This document shows positions 1 through 13,934 of a stretch of 64,000 nt of DNA, piece after piece. Every line of letters starts with the position of its first letter. The stretch's first letter is position 1. Source of the DNA: Epiperipatus broadwayi (Eukaryota; Onychophora; Udeonychophora; Euonychophora; Peripatidae); assembly GCA_028023455.1 (NCBI GenBank), contig JAQFVV010000031.1:5314237-5378236 (forward strand), written 5' to 3'. Made by a program: the position numbers and the translations under genes. The notes beneath the pieces were generated by a model that saw only the letters and a program-made list of their open reading frames with translations, was not told where the DNA came from and did no database searches.

Positions 1-116
1 TTATGTTACAATTGGCCGATCTCATTTCATTTTCATCCTTTATCTTTATCATTATCTCTCCTTTATTCTATTTTCTTCTTATCTCTCTTTCTCCCCCCCT
101 CTCTCAATTTTATTAG

Positions 117-1690
117 GTTACAATATATATATAATCATGTTTAATTTATTAAAATGAAATAATATAAACTTTCTTTTAAAAAAATGTAATTGTATCAAAA
201 GTGAACTATTGCTTATACAAAGTTTTTTTTTAAAAAAATAGAGTAAAAGTTTAGGATTGAAGCGGGGGAGGGGGTAATTCTTAACTAAAGATTGAAACTA
301 GCTCAAAAAAGAAACAATAACAAATAAATGTAAAAATCAAAAAAAAATAATTTGTAAAAATAAAAACTTTTTAATGTAATTAGTAAAAGATAACTGGGTG
401 ATAAAAGAAAAAGTAGAACTAAAAATTGAAATAATTAAAACCATTAAAACTATTTCATCAATTAAAAATGATGTGATAGTTAGACTAATCTCAAAATAAG
501 ATTAAATAGTTGAAAATGCAAGAATTAAATAAATTTGATCTGAGTTACAATAAAAATAAACAATTGGAAGAATAAATATAAAGGACAAAAGAGAAATTAA
601 ATGAGACAAGAAGCAATAGCAGTCAACTATTAATTAACATCTGAATATAAGTGATATTGCTATTACTATAAACAGTCTTCCATACCATCATATGTTTTTA
701 ACCTGGAATTAATGCCTGAACTGTGATATGCGATCTGCTGGTAATCTATCCTATTGTCAACTTGAAAAATCGAAAGGAAACTAGGAACTATCGATGGAAA
801 TAAAATCCAACCAGGTGGTAGTCAACAAGTAAAAGGAAACAAATGGAGAACTGAACAATTGAAGATATCATGTGCTAGCATAAATCCTGGATAATTATAA
901 ATTTTTTCTCTCCATTACAAATCTCTAAACATATATGTGCTAATGAATGAATTCTAATGGACTGTCATAACTATGGCCTAAAATAATCTTTAATATTTCT
1001 TGTATATACTTTATTATATTATATTATACTTGAATGGCTGTTTATAAGGTAAATATTGTTTTGCTTTATTGTTATTTCGTCACTTCTCTCTCTTTCTTGT
1101 AACAGTGTCACCATTAAATTAGTCTTAAAATAATTATATGTTGAGTAAACATGCCAAAGACCCTCCCCCCTTTACAACTAAGAATAAAAGTTAGTCATGG
1201 GATATTTCAAGCACAGGATGACATACCTGTTGGCCAAAAATTCTGACTATAAAACCTATGGCTAGCTTGTGCCTGATGTTGATCCTCAAAACAAATAAAA
1301 TAATTTGGATGGCAGGAGTTTGAATCCAACAGTCACAGTAAGCAAATATGTTTGTGTTATGCTTTGTATTGCTCTATCTGATCATGAGAATTGTTGATGT
1401 GTCTGCTGGCAGTGGTATCCCACCATCTGCTTGTAGGACTGGTTCATCCTGATCTATTAAAATTAAAAATAATTACCAGGAAGGTATCTATTAAGCATGA
1501 AAGTTAAGCTTATTGTTGGTATTAGAGTAATTAAAATAAATTATAAAGCTCAATAAAGTTTAGATTCCCAATCGTATTATAATTATAAAAGGTATTCAAA
1601 CTCAGTTAAATAATATCCATCAACTTTTTTGGACCTGGTGACAATGCCATCCAACATGGCTGAAAAATTGCCACAAATAACCTGCAGAAT
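117..1690 (+). repeat. Dispersed repeat, copy A
   Basis: This stretch is collinear, in the same orientation, with 14440-16131. Shared blocks include a T-run followed by AATAGAGTAAAAGTTTAGG, a block with TGATATG, a CT-rich tract followed by a TTATATGTT block, and a final block ending near GGTGACAATG. Copy B has about 150 extra bases (roughly 15060-15210) that copy A lacks. No coding potential was recognised. The left edge may lie outside the window. It could be an LTR of an old element, since copy A sits just upstream of a Gypsy relic on the same strand, but I could not define TG/CA ends or target duplications. Confidence 0.75.
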
Positions 1691-1873
1691 ATAAATATTA
1701 GAATAAAATAAAATTAAAAAAAAGTTTGAAACTAAAAGTCAAAATAAATGCTAAATTGCATAGTTTTACAAGTTAAAATTGGTGAGCAGTATGAGAAGAG
1801 AATATACCAAAGCAAACAAATTACAAAGAATAGAAGACACATATAAAATGTAAATAAAAAGGAGAGAGAGACA

Positions 1874-1874
<1 letters not shown>

Positions 1875-1917
<43 letters not shown>
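1875..1917. repeat. (TA)n microsatellite
   Basis: An uninterrupted TA dinucleotide run directly beside the foldback element at 1927-2124. Such runs recur throughout the window and often abut retroelement ends. Confidence 0.95.
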
Positions 1918-1921
<4 letters not shown>

Positions 1922-1926
1922 CAAAC

Positions 1927-2124
1927 CAATATATATATCAAAATACAGTACAATTTATATAAATTATATTCTTTTAGAAGTACTTTCGACTATACACTTT
2001 GTAGTCTTTATCAACTATATATGGTTATATAGTTAATAAAGACTACAAAGTGTATAGTCGAAAGTACTTCTAAAAGAATATAATTTATATAAATTGTACT
2101 GTATTTTGATATATATATATATTG
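1927..2124. repeat. Nearly perfect foldback (about 96-bp arms)
   Basis: The left arm (about 1927-2022) is the reverse complement of the right arm (about 2027-2124). By eye I see one base mismatch near the tip (CTTTATCAAC against CTTTATTAAC) and a small difference in AT-run length near the ends. The loop is only about 4-6 bases. Each arm contains TACAGTACA close to its outer end, which resembles the TACAGT start of some Tc1/mariner inverted repeats, and the flanks are TA-rich. It may be a palindromic MITE, but homology runs past the TACAGT so the true termini are unclear. Confidence 0.85.
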
Positions 2125-2175
2125 ATTTGTATATTACATATATTGTGAAACGAATGCAGATATCAAACTTTATTT

Positions 2176-2232
2176 ATTATATATATATATATATATATAC
2201 AATTCCATATATATATATATATATATATATAT
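2176..2232. repeat. Paired (TA)n/(AT)n microsatellites
   Basis: Two AT dinucleotide runs separated by ACAATTCC. Confidence 0.9.
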
Positions 2233-2379
2233 GGGGTGTATGAATTGTCAGGTGGAAATTAGAAAGGATTAAGAGTTTGGAGGTGGTTGAACACTTCCTT
2301 TAAGTAAAATATTTAATAATAAAATTTGTGTTATTATAGTTAATAAAAAATATTAATATTTAATAGAGCCCAAACAAAA

Positions 2380-5300
2380 ATGGAGGTTCAAAATAACATA
2401 GCCATAAAAGAAATAATAAAATTGCAAGAGGAAAATTATGGAAAGACAGACAGAAATGCTGAGAAAAAAATAGAATGGTGATGGTTGGAAATGACTATAG
2501 CACAACAAGAAGATAGGGAAATAATAGAAAGCATAAGAATAGATATGGAGAAGCTAGTAGAGAGAGTAAGTACATTGGAAAATGAACAGGAAACTGTAAA
2601 TATGTATGTATATTTAAATAGATTTATTATGGTAATCTCAGTTTTAAAATAAACATGTTTTCAATGTATGTAGAGGAGGCTCTGAATTAACAACTAGCAG
2701 CTTGAAGCAGTACTTTACATTGAAAAAAATTAGTGAGTAAGCCATGGTTGCTATAGCTTGTGATCATATTCAAGGGGTTGCTCAATTCTGGTGGGATTCT
2801 CTATTCTCAAAATCAGTGACATTCAGAGAATATAAGCAATCATTATGTGTGAGCTATTCAAATGAGTAGTATCAAGAGAACATTAAGAACCAGGTAGCAC
2901 AGGACAAATGGTGGCCTGGGGAATTGTTTATCACATTTTCCTTGACAAGTAGTGAAGTTAAGGTCGATAACAGCAAATTTATTATCTGAATAGCAAATTG
3001 TTCATGTTGTAAGATCCAGTTTTCCTAATCATGTGGAACAGATGTTAATTGTAATGGAATTAAAAACTGTGGAGCAGATGGTCAAGTAACTTGGAGCATT
3101 TGACATCAATAGGCAAATTAAGGATAATAGGAACAGGGAATGCAAATCCTTAGAAATCGATAGACATAGAAGTAGTATAATTTACGATTCTTATAAAATG
3201 AACTAGAATAGAAATCATGTTAGGAAAGGTAACAAATTAAAGTGTGAGGAAAGAAAGAAAAATATCTAGTAAGATATGATAGAGGAGACAGTCATTAGCA
3301 GGTAGGAAATAGTATGCAACTGGAAAGAAAGAGAGCCAATATTGGCTCCAGCACTGTCTGAAAGTAAAAATAGTATTAGAAGTGGTAATAACCAGTGCTT
3401 TCCTCAACTTATGTAACCATGTGTCGGTAATGTCACAGGATAGGTTTAACAGAATGAGTCACATCAATTTTAGCATTAAAATTTTGTCTTTAAAAACAGA
3501 ATATGATACTATGGGCAATAGTAAGAAGGCACAATTTGTGTTAAAGCAGATATGTATAAACATGCATGTAGTGGTAGAGTCATGTATTGCTTAACCCACA
3601 AAGTCATAATGGGATCTGACTTCAAGCATATAGCTGGCTGTGTGTTGGATTGTAAACTAAATCAAATAAAATTAAATGATAAAGTATTAACATTTACATT
3701 AGCAAACATAAGCTTGTGGTTAAGACCTGTAAAGGTCCCTACTATCACAGTTTTACATGCACATTCTTGAGGTTACAGCCTTAGTAAATATTAATTAGCC
3801 AAAATGTATAAATCTTCTAGGGCATGTTGTGTAAAAAGTAAAAATCAAAATACATAAAAAGATAGAATAATCAAAATATATAAATAAATATCAATGAAGG
3901 TAATTAGAGCAAGTGCTGAACGAATAGAAAAATGTTTTTCTTTTCAGAAATCACCAGAGTAATCAAGGTTATGAGCACAGGATAAAACTCATGAGACATT
4001 AACCATTTCATGCCAGAGCATACTCTATTTCACATTCAATACATGGTGGAGGTAAGAGAGCAGGTAGATAAAATGCTAAGATGAAGAATCATATCCAAAT
4101 GCTCATCACCTTTTAGCAACCCTATTGTAGCTGTAAAGAAAAAGGAGAGTTCCATTTGAGTATGTCCATTAAACAAAATAACTATCTGTAATACAAATGC
4201 CCCTCCACCCATACACAAATTATTGGTAATATTTCATGATGAAAAGATATTTTCAATGTTTCAGCTTGCTGCCAGTTACTGGCAGTTCAAGTTACATCCC
4301 AATGATCATAAATATACCACATTTCAGAATAATGGACACATTAACAACCTTAACTGGATACCATTTGGTTAACAAAATAGCATGGTGAGGCTAATGCAGT
4401 GTTTGGACCAGGTATTATGGTAGGAAATCAAAAATTTTGTGATGTATGCAGATAACATTACATTAGCATCAGAGAGAGTAGAAGAGCATTTTACACAATT
4501 AATGAAATTGTTGCAAAAATATAAACCAAACGGAATTAAAATAAAGTAAAAAAAAAACAATTCAATGAGATCCAAGATCAAATGTTTAAGTCATGTAACA
4601 AATTGTAGGGGAAGTCAATCTCATCCAGAAAAAAATCAAGCAATTCAGGATTTCCCATACTGAGAAATAAAAAACACATGATTTTTCCTAGGGCTATGTA
4701 ACTTTTATAACCAATTATATATATAAAAAAAATTTTTTGACATGGTGACACTAGTTAAATTCCTTATAAAGTAAAGGTCTTTGATGTGGATAGAACAGCA
4801 TGATAGAAGTTTTGAAAATGTGAAAGCGATGTTTTAGAGAAGGTCAAGTTTTCATATTCTGACTTTCATAAGCTATTTTTCATACAAATCAACAGTAGTG
4901 GGATGTATTGGGGGCTACACATTTTGAAATCCAAGATAGGGAATCAGCACGGAGTTCTAAAATAAGCTAAACAGTAACTGAAACTGAAGCTTTTGAAATT
5001 GTCTGGGTGATTTAAAAAATTTGGCAGTTTCTCATAGAATTCAAGGTAATTGTAGTCACATATCACAGAAGCCATGAATTCTTAAACCATAGCTTTCTAA
5101 CAAACAGCTGATAATGGGAAGTTTATTTCTCCAAGAATTTAACTATGGTGTAAAATATTGCCAAGGCAAAGAAAATATGGTAGCAGACATATTAAACTAT
5201 TATCCAGCATCACAGGTCCAACAATATTAAATCTGTAATTACATATATATTTCTGCAATGGAAGTAGGTGGAAGTGAGGCTATACAAAATGACCTCAGAA

Positions 5301-5994
5301 AGTTAAAGGAAAAACAAAGAAAAGACTGTGACTGTAGGCATTTAATGAAATATCTGCAGCACCAACCCATAAAATGATGCAAAAACAATCTGTTGTAGAG
5401 AGATAGAATGTTCTATTGCTTAAAAGGGGTGGGTTGTACAATATAAAAATGAAGAAACAAACATAGGCATATAATTATTCCTATCATTCTGTGTAGGCAG
5501 TTAGTAACTCATATTCATCAAAAGTGTGGTCATTATAGAGCCAATAAAATTGAGAGTTGATTAAGCCATTAGTATTACTGGCCAGGAATGTATGCCAGCA
5601 TTCTGGACAACATAAATGCACATGAAATATACTTGAAAACAAAACTACATAATGCATCCAGAGTAGGTTTGCATATGCCTACTTATTCTCAGCAACATTA
5701 TAACTTATGGCTATAGATTATTATGGACCACTGTCCTTTTTTAACAAAATGGTAGTAGTCTACAATATATTTTCGAAACTAATGGCTGCACATACAGTGT
5801 CACATCCAAATGCCAAACATACTATATGGGCATTGAAACAGCAACATTTTGAAACTGTTGGAATTATTGATAAGATTATATCTTATCAAGGAATGCTGTT
5901 CCTTTCAGAGGAATGGAAGAAATGGGTTGAGAGTTCCAAAATAAAACACATATTCATGTCTATTTGTAACCCACTGGCCAATCCACATAATTAG
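2380..5994 (+). pseudogene. Degenerate Gypsy-type gag-pol relic
   Basis: A decayed LTR-retrotransposon polyprotein, readable as a series of short frames broken by stops and frameshifts. It begins with a coiled-coil-like gag start at 2380. A gag motif (QGVAQFWWDSLF) lies near 2770-2810. A protease end resembling the retropepsin (I/L)GxDF motif (IMGSDFKHIAGCVLDC) is near 3605-3655. The RT has YWQFKLHPNDHKYTTFQ near 4275 and YADN in place of the catalytic YADD at about 4445. The RNase H tail has QGKENMVADIL near 5162. The integrase zinc-finger remnant is near 5490-5640 and the core frame is 5707-5994 (DYYGPL, ISYQG, NPLANPH). Order and strand match Ty3/Gypsy pol. No flanking LTR pair was identified, and the relic stops at the AT run before 6058. 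It is certainly non-functional. Confidence 0.85.
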
Positions 5995-6057
5995 ATCATG
6001 TGCAAATTAGGGTGTATTCTCAGCATATATATATATACATATATTATATATATATAT

Positions 6058-8670
6058 TGAAGCAGTCGGATCTGAGTTCGATCCTAGCTTCATGTTATTT
6101 ACCCTAATACTAACCTTAAATTTCTGATGCAATGGGGCTTTATACGTTCAATCCATGCTAATTTCCATAATGAATAACTTGTTTCAAATATGTAGTAAAA
6201 TTAATTAGTTTAGTTTAAATTTGATCAATTCTCTAAATAAATTCATGATAAAATATTCATGAATTTATATATATTAAATTGCGTGGATTGTGCGTATATA
6301 TATTTGTAAATATTAAATATATATAATTGTTCGAAAGTTTCATTGCGTCGGGAATACTTGTTTTTTTTTTCACCTTTAAATAATTTGTAAAGTTTTGTGA
6401 TTAAAAGCTACATTCTTTCGATAAGCTCTCAAATTCTCAAAAACAACAGTAAAGTTTTATTAATTGGAAAAAGATAAGGATTCATTTTCTAATTAAAATC
6501 ATTTCAGATTTTAAGAATTCATTTTCTAATTAGAAAATGAATTCAAGTTAATTGGTTTGAAAGCCTTATCGAAGGAATGTATCTGAAAACAACTAATTAT
6601 AAAAAAACACATTGATAATAAAATGAGCGCTAGCCTTAAGGCATCAGGACAGTATATATAGCCCTGAAAAGTCGGAAAAAAAAAAAGCTAGCTTTGTTGT
6701 AGAGTAGTGCAGTGAACTCTGTGCGTATAAAAATTGTATTTCATCATGATAGAGAGCTAGAACATCAGGAATCTGGCTATGGTTCCTAAAGTCCCGAGAA
6801 ATCTTCAATGGAGCTGCTGAACCTTTTTCCGGACCGATCATTCTGCTAAAATTATGAAAGCTACTAAAATACTGTTCCAATAGTCAACCAATGATGCCTA
6901 CATTTTCAACAACTTGGAGATGTAACTTAAGGACCAGCGGAAGGGGTAATATATTTCTATAATGAACGTTAAACTTTCTGGCCAGTTCGAACTTTATTTT
7001 ACACTCCTCCTATTTAAGAGCTCTTTATTATTTAATGTAAAAATCTTTATAAAATGCTACTATAAATTTATATTGTAATTCTTTCAATCTCTAGTCTTTA
7101 AACTTTTTCTTTTCTTAGCTGGCAGTTCGTTTAACATATTATATATATGTATTTATCGTGTGATTTATTAATGCTATTTAAAAATTATATGCCAATAATC
7201 TTTCAACTCGATGAGCTCCTCTGTTCTATTTGCCTCATGCAAATATTATAATATTAATTTCAAATAGTAATTCTCGCCCATTAGAACTAAATTTGAAAGT
7301 TCTATTAATCATCGAGTCGAAAGAAAATATTACATGTTTATTATTTTTATAATTGGCTAATAATAAACTATTAGCTCCGTTTTTCACCTATGTCCCCAGC
7401 TCCTAAGTTACAAGTGTTTATATATATTCATATAATGTTAAAATGGTATTTTCTTGCTTCACTAATGTTGATTTATTAATTCAAATATAATGTTAAATGT
7501 TTTTATTGCAAAAAGGGCCGATAAAGGGTTAAATAGATTTTAATTCAACTTTTGTTGTTATTTTGTATTAAGATTCAGGAAGAGCACGATATTAGGGCAT
7601 AATTAATATAGTTTCCAAATATTTTCAAATAAGTTTTCTTAAAAGCCCGTTTGACTTTAATTAATTGGTCAAGTCATCATGTAGAGTTTTATTTTTCAAC
7701 AATGACTATCAAGTCATCATCATCGAACGTTGCTGACGTAAGGCAATCTTCCGCTCCGTTAGGCTGGTCGGTGATCATATTCTCTTATTTAAATTTCTAG
7801 AGGAAGAAAGTACTTCCTTTCCTATTCATTAGTCAAAGGGCGTAAGACTTGCCAAATGCAAGCTGCCATAGGACTTCGATCATCGACTAGCGATCATCTT
7901 TCAATTTTACTTTCTGCCTTGTAATTCGTCAGTACCGTTGCATCTTTGTCCCGGTAAAACCCGCTCCGTGCTCGTAATTCGTGATGAAGTGATTTAAATT
8001 AAAGTCGAACCAATTCTCAAATATGTTTAGTTTAAATCAGTTTTCAAATCAAGATTAAAGTTATGCCTTAAAATACGTTTTGCTCTTCATGAATAGATTT
8101 CCGAATGTGAAAATAAATCTCACATTCCACCATAATAAAATTAGAACAATCATTTCCGTTCTTAATGAATACCTTTATCTGCCTTTATATTTCTTGTTGG
8201 GGGCATAGACATAGAATCCCATGTTGTGTAATACTTGTTGGCATATGATAAGGACCGCCACTCTTATTATATTTATAAATTCTTTTAAAGACTAGAGGTA
8301 ACTAATGCAATCTATATTTTATTGAACAAAACAAATTATTATTATTATTAAATATTTTCTAACATACTTGGTTTCTTAGTTCATCATTCTTTTTATAATT
8401 ATTTAAATGTTAATACTCGCTATCTGTGTTGGCAACCCGAACATACATATGATTCGATTTATAAAATTATTCAAAGTATATAAATTCTTAGATATTGGTG
8501 TTACTCAGGAGTCTCTAGTCCTCACCAACCATTGAGCTAGTTCTTGGTGCATAGCACTGTGCCGTCGATTTCTGCTATCTGAGCTGTTGAGTTGGGTTTG
8601 AATTCAGTTTTGGTTCAGCTGAGTTTGAATCCGATTTGACTTGCGGTGGTGGTGGGTTTTGACCGGTACA
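6058..8670. repeat. Candidate solo LTR in an AT array
   Basis: A 2.6-kb non-coding block starting TGAAGC and ending GGTACA. It is bounded on both sides by AT dinucleotides, which gives ATAT as a possible 4-bp target duplication. Its length is close to the uninterrupted LTRs of the element at 26894-37156. Around 7690-8000 it is less AT-rich, has several CpGs, and contains a TATA-like TATTTAAATT near 7785, as a promoter region would. Against the call: the AT flanks make the target duplication uninformative, and no second copy is in the window. The block cuts directly downstream of the Gypsy integrase relic. Confidence 0.4.
6409..6578. repeat. Nested inverted repeat with a 30-bp palindrome
   Basis: The centre (6515-6544) is a perfect 30-bp palindrome whose ends are EcoRI-like GAATTC. 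Outside it, ACATTCTTTCGATAAG at 6409 pairs with CTTATCGAAGGAATGT at 6563 with one mismatch. The whole could fold into a cruciform or hairpin. Function unknown. Confidence 0.8.
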
Positions 8671-8690
8671 ATATATATATATATATATAT

Positions 8691-11600
8691 TGTACCCTTA
8701 CTTCTCGATGTATAATATAATTTAAAATACAACTAGCTCAATTAAATTATAATGCTTAATTAAAATTTGCATATCTATCTTTAATTTACTTTTATAACAT
8801 CATATTCTAATTAAATTTATTATCAATTATCAAAATCAATATATTCTATAGTATGTACTAATTAAATAAGTATTTATCAAAATCATGAGACTGTGAAGTA
8901 AAGTTACAAAGCAATAAGTAGATTTACATTGAGTCAATATCTCCCAAGACAATGTCTCAATGGCATAAGAATACTATTACTACCTTATTATCCTATCATT
9001 ACATCTACAGCATTCTTATGGCTTTTAAATAAAATAAACTATCTTTAATAATAATAAAATAAATAAATCTTAACTTTTAATTTTTTAAAATATAATTAAA
9101 TAATCTCAGGTTCTTCTAATTATCTTAAAGTAATGATAATTCATGTAAATAAGTATGATATGGGATTTTATATCAAACCTAAATACACCTAACTTATTCT
9201 AATAATAATAATACTCAATACTAATCTTAGGGTATAACTTAATCTTATTTATTTCTGTTATATCATCAATCATTAAATAAATAAATAATCATGTGTATAT
9301 TTTTTATCTTCATATAGTATCTTAATCTTGGAATAGATCAAAATCTTACAATTTATTAATCTGTGGCAATAAATAATCTTGTACTCTTATATTGTGTATT
9401 ATAACCATCTTATGAATGATAATTACTCTATGACCATTGTAATATGATATATTAATGTCAATCAATTCTTATAATTGATAATCAGGAAAATATTGTATTT
9501 ATTTCTAAAAATAATATTAATAAATTCACATTGTGCAAATATTATGTTTCTTCAAATTATCTGCTGTCAAATGCTGTGGTGTAAAATAATAAACTCGACA
9601 CACTTTTAACCCTTTAACTGTCCAATTGTTCATTCGCTGCTGGTGGTATCACTCAAAGCTTTTAATTAGCCGATGCACAAAATAATGTATCAATTTTTCA
9701 AAAGTTATTGACCGTTTTTTTAAATATATTCACTTTAGTTTCGTTTTTAAAAAGTATATTAGTAATTTCTCACACTATAAAAATAAACGAAAGTTTGTTC
9801 AAAAATAAATTTTGATTTTTAATTTTAAAAATATTTGTTACGGTTGACATGAAAAGAAACGGCAATCATAATTTCACGTTATGATTTTTTTTTCCCGACT
9901 TTGCAATAAATAAATAATTCTTGCTAAAATCGTAACTATTTTTGTAAAATAATATTTATTTTTGACATATTATATGAAAATAATTTGTATTTTATTTGTA
10001 TTTCATCAAAAAATATTTTTAAAATGCTCTAAAACATTCGTTTATCATTTTCAAAATAAAACAAAAGCGTTCAGTAAATTTTTAATTTTTGGCAGCCATA
10101 TAAAAATTTTAACAGCCAATAATATTCAAGAAAAGATGATGAGAAGGCGGAGCTTTTCCATTTTCTTTTGTTTACAAAATTTCAACAGCCAATAAGATTC
10201 AAGAAAAGATGTGAAAAGGCAGTGCTTAGTTTTTGTTTGACATAAATCATCAATTAATTGATTTTTTACTTGTAAAATAATTCAATAGATGGCAGTATAT
10301 TATAAAACTTTTTGCGTTCTAAAAAATGACGTTAAAACCGTAAACGTAGTCCAAAAACTAAGCAATTTACAGCGATGTCAAATTTACTCAATTAAAAACG
10401 AATTTACGAATATGTATCAAAAAGTGCCTCGATTAAGAACGAGTCAAACAGTTAAAAGGTTAAAACAAATTAAACAAATTTATTTACATTAACTTCAACT
10501 AAGAATTTATTTACAATATTTACAATTCAAAATTATGAAAAACAAAGAAAATAAAATAAGAAAATAATAATACAATATGTTTACACTGTTATTAACTCAT
10601 ACTCCTAATAAGTGATTATACATCCTTTAAAATGCTGTATTAATAACATTGAAATATGTTTTCGAACTTACACTTTAAATACATATCAGTATGCTTCAAT
10701 TATTACACAAATAAATTTATGTAAATACTGTTTATGTAGCATATGTAAACAATTAAACTTTAATAATTAAATTGCTACATCTATTAAGTATTATTATTAT
10801 TCATTTCATCATGTATTAGCATGTGTTCACTTTATTATTAGTACTACTTTAATATCATAATATAGAAATCAATGTATTTTTGTAATGTAATAACAAATAA
10901 TTGATTATAATTTTATATTTCACTTAATACAATTCATGCTACATGTTTTATCAAATATGCATTACATATATGTACTGTTAAAAATAATAATATTTAAATT
11001 ATTAATCAATTTCAAATTCATAAAGTATTATATTAGATAAATTTTATGATTCTTTTCTGTGTGAAATTATTACTTTAATCCATGTGTTATACTACTCCTT
11101 CCTAATAAATTTCTATCTACACAACATCCTTTAAAACTTATTTAAACTTTCCGGAAAAACAATCATCTACTTTACATAAATACTAATTATTCAAAACTAT
11201 TTATACTTCATCATATTCAGTAAACCTTTAATTCAAACATAAACTTCTACATAAAACTTAACTTAATTTATCCAATAAACAAAATAAAATACAGACTTTT
11301 AACTCTCTTCCTAACTTGCAATAAAAAAAATAATTACTTATAAATAATAAATATAATTCTAATATTATAACATAAAACAATATCAAAATTTATTAACGAA
11401 AGAATCATATAATTATTTCTAAGCTTCTTATGTAATGTTGCATCGTATTTATGTCATAAATTCAAATTATGCATATTTAAATAAAACTGTCACTGCCAAT
11501 ATAATGTGTGTGTATTTTTAAAATAATCATACATTCATTCAAAATAACATAATATTTGGTTGATCTAAAGAAAACATATTAAATACATAAAAATTATTAT

Positions 11601-13790
11601 TATTATACAATTTTTACCATAGATAATGAATTAATGTCCAGTCCATCTTCCAATATTCTTCGGAATTACAGCTTCATAAAATAATTCACATTTATACCCA
11701 CGATCATACTTTAAAATATTCCGTGTTATATTATTTATAAAATAAACTCATGCAATTAATCATTATATTATTTTTTAGTTATTATTTAAAGATATGTACC
11801 TATCTTATTTTAATAAATTAATAATATTTAATTTTTATATTAGATAAATAAAACAGAGTTCATATTACGTGACTCCAGCGATGTTTTCTTTTCCACCATA
11901 AAGTTTTTTTTAATCCTAGGCACATATTCACTAGCACACCATTTCCTGTTTCCGGTCCATCACGTGTTTTTTAAAAGTTTATGAAAAAACGAAAATGTTC
12001 TTTTTTAAAAATAAGTTCCCCACAAGAAAATAAAATAAATTAAAATAGTTTATAGGATCCTGATTTAGTTATTTTTAAAATATTATTCAAAAGTTATTAT
12101 TTTAGCTTAGTCTTTAGTTTTATGAAAAACTATCATTTAATTATTTTAAATTAACTGGAACGTCCACATATTTCTTGCGCATTTTTTTAACAAAACATCC
12201 AGGTAAGAATAAGCTTCTTTATTTATAAAACGGCCAGCGTTTAAATTATTTCAATATAATAATCCCATTATATTAAGATTTTTAGCTAATTATATTTCAA
12301 TTGACTTGCTTTTAAAATTATCAACATTCAGTCTTTTAAACATAAAGACTTAACAAGGCAAGTATTTATAAAACTACTTTCATTTTTAATATCTTTACTT
12401 AAGATATATTTTTAAATTTATAGCTTGCAAAAATACTTTCTTTACACAAAAGTATTTATTCTTTAAAATATCTATTTTCTAATAGGCAATAGTAATTAGC
12501 TTTTAAAATTATATACTATCCAAAATACTACTTTTCTCCATCTTGTAAATTTCCGAACTAATCCAGCGTTGGTCATATTTCTAAGGTAAAGTTTCCGATA
12601 TATTTTCACTATATATGATGTTCCCATGACCATTTGCATGTAAATTGAGCTTGATATAAAGATGATTGATAGGGAAAATTAAATTAACACTGCAGGTTTA
12701 TCATTTAAAACTTTTATAAATTATTTACAATGACACTTATAATTTTAAAAATGATTTTAGAGCGTCTATAAATTTACTTAGCTATTTTTTTTTAATAGCA
12801 CAATTAACTTGAAAATTCAATCACAGAGTCCTCTCCTAACAAATGAACTGAGCTTTTATACTGGAAGAAACTTCCCATTTGATTGGTAGATTAAACAATC
12901 AACTTTGCTGGCTTATTTACATATTTACCAACAACACAAAATTAAAAATAAATAATGACTTATTTAATATTTAATAATTATTACATTATTACATTTTTAA
13001 AATAATTCTTATTGTTTATTTAAATCTATTAAACATTTTTAAAATATTCTTATTTACTTGATTTTAATTTTAACTTTTATAAAATTATTCAAAATAAACT
13101 AAGTATTTTTTATACGTCATATTTTTAAAACAATATTTTTAAAACCAGATTTAATATTCTACATTGATTTATCTTTATTTTTATCTCGTGATAACTCACG
13201 TATTATTTATAAATTTTACAACATGATTTTTTAAAATAGTTCTGCAACTTTATTAGATAACTTCCACGCATGTTTGTGTACATCTAACTAACATCTGTTT
13301 TTTTCTATAACACAAGAAACGCCTGTCAACGTCTAAAAATAAACTAACAATTGCATTTTTTTTTTAAAATAAATATTTTTTAAATAAATAAGATATTATA
13401 ATAGATTTTAAAATAATTATCCAATATTATTAAAATCAAATATTAGTCTTCTATTTAAGTACTTACAATAATTAAAATATTTATATTCTTTTATAATATT
13501 ATTTTATCAATAATAAACATATGCATTTATTCTTACTTGTCTTTTAAACACTTTTAGCTTTAAATACCTATTTATTAAATATATTAATGCAGTATTGACT
13601 ATGGCCATTTTTCCCAACCATATATTATAATCATCATCATTTAAAATGTCTCTCTTTATATCAGCACAATTTCACATATCAAATACTCATAGATTGCTTT
13701 AATTAAAACTTTTGAAATAGTACCATAAGCAAAATTAACATCACATATTCAAATATATCTTAAATTTAAAATTTTTAATAGATTAGCACA
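8691..13790. other. AT-rich DNA, no gene recognised
   Basis: About 5 kb of very AT-rich DNA. The few open frames are short, without recognisable motifs. A slightly CpG-richer patch at 9600-10450 holds a local tandem duplication (listed separately) but no convincing exon. The first bases (TGTACCC after an AT run) mirror the GGTACA end of the preceding block, so another repeat edge may start here. Confidence 0.6.
10104..10230. repeat. Two-unit tandem duplication (73-bp period)
   Basis: Two imperfect copies share AACAGCCAATAA, then ATTCAAGAAAAGATG and a GGCGGAG/GGCAGTG block. The offset between the CAGCCAAT elements is 73 bp (10113 and 10186). The shared motif contains a CCAAT box, but there is no other sign of a promoter. 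Confidence 0.75.
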
Positions 13791-13890
13791 AAATTAGATG
13801 GTGACCCATACAAAAGGGCACAATATATACAAAACAATCACTGAGGATAGATTAATGAAATTCCATGAGTCATAAATATGTTAAATTGTT

Positions 13891-13934
13891 CAAAAATGAA
13901 TCTACAGGGTTTGAACCTGTACAGATTCATTTTG
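13891..13934. other. Strong hairpin with tRNA T-arm-like tip
   Basis: Two arms (AAATGAATCT and AGATTCATTT) pair outside an inner ACAGG/CCTGT stem, separated by a 2-base bulge. The 7-base loop is GTTTGAA, so the tip reads GGGTTTGAACC, like the T-arm of a tRNA. No D arm or anticodon arm is found upstream, so it is not a tRNA gene. It may be a tRNA-derived fragment or a chance palindrome. Confidence 0.6.

Noticed and set aside
6058-6110. Possible tRNA or tRNA-derived SINE head (GAGTTCGATCC)
   Set aside because: Only a T-arm-like motif is present, with no A box or cloverleaf, and no tail.
7920-7940. TCGTCAG, the reverse complement of a CTGACGA hammerhead core
   Set aside because: There is no GAAA element or pairing stems at the required spacing.
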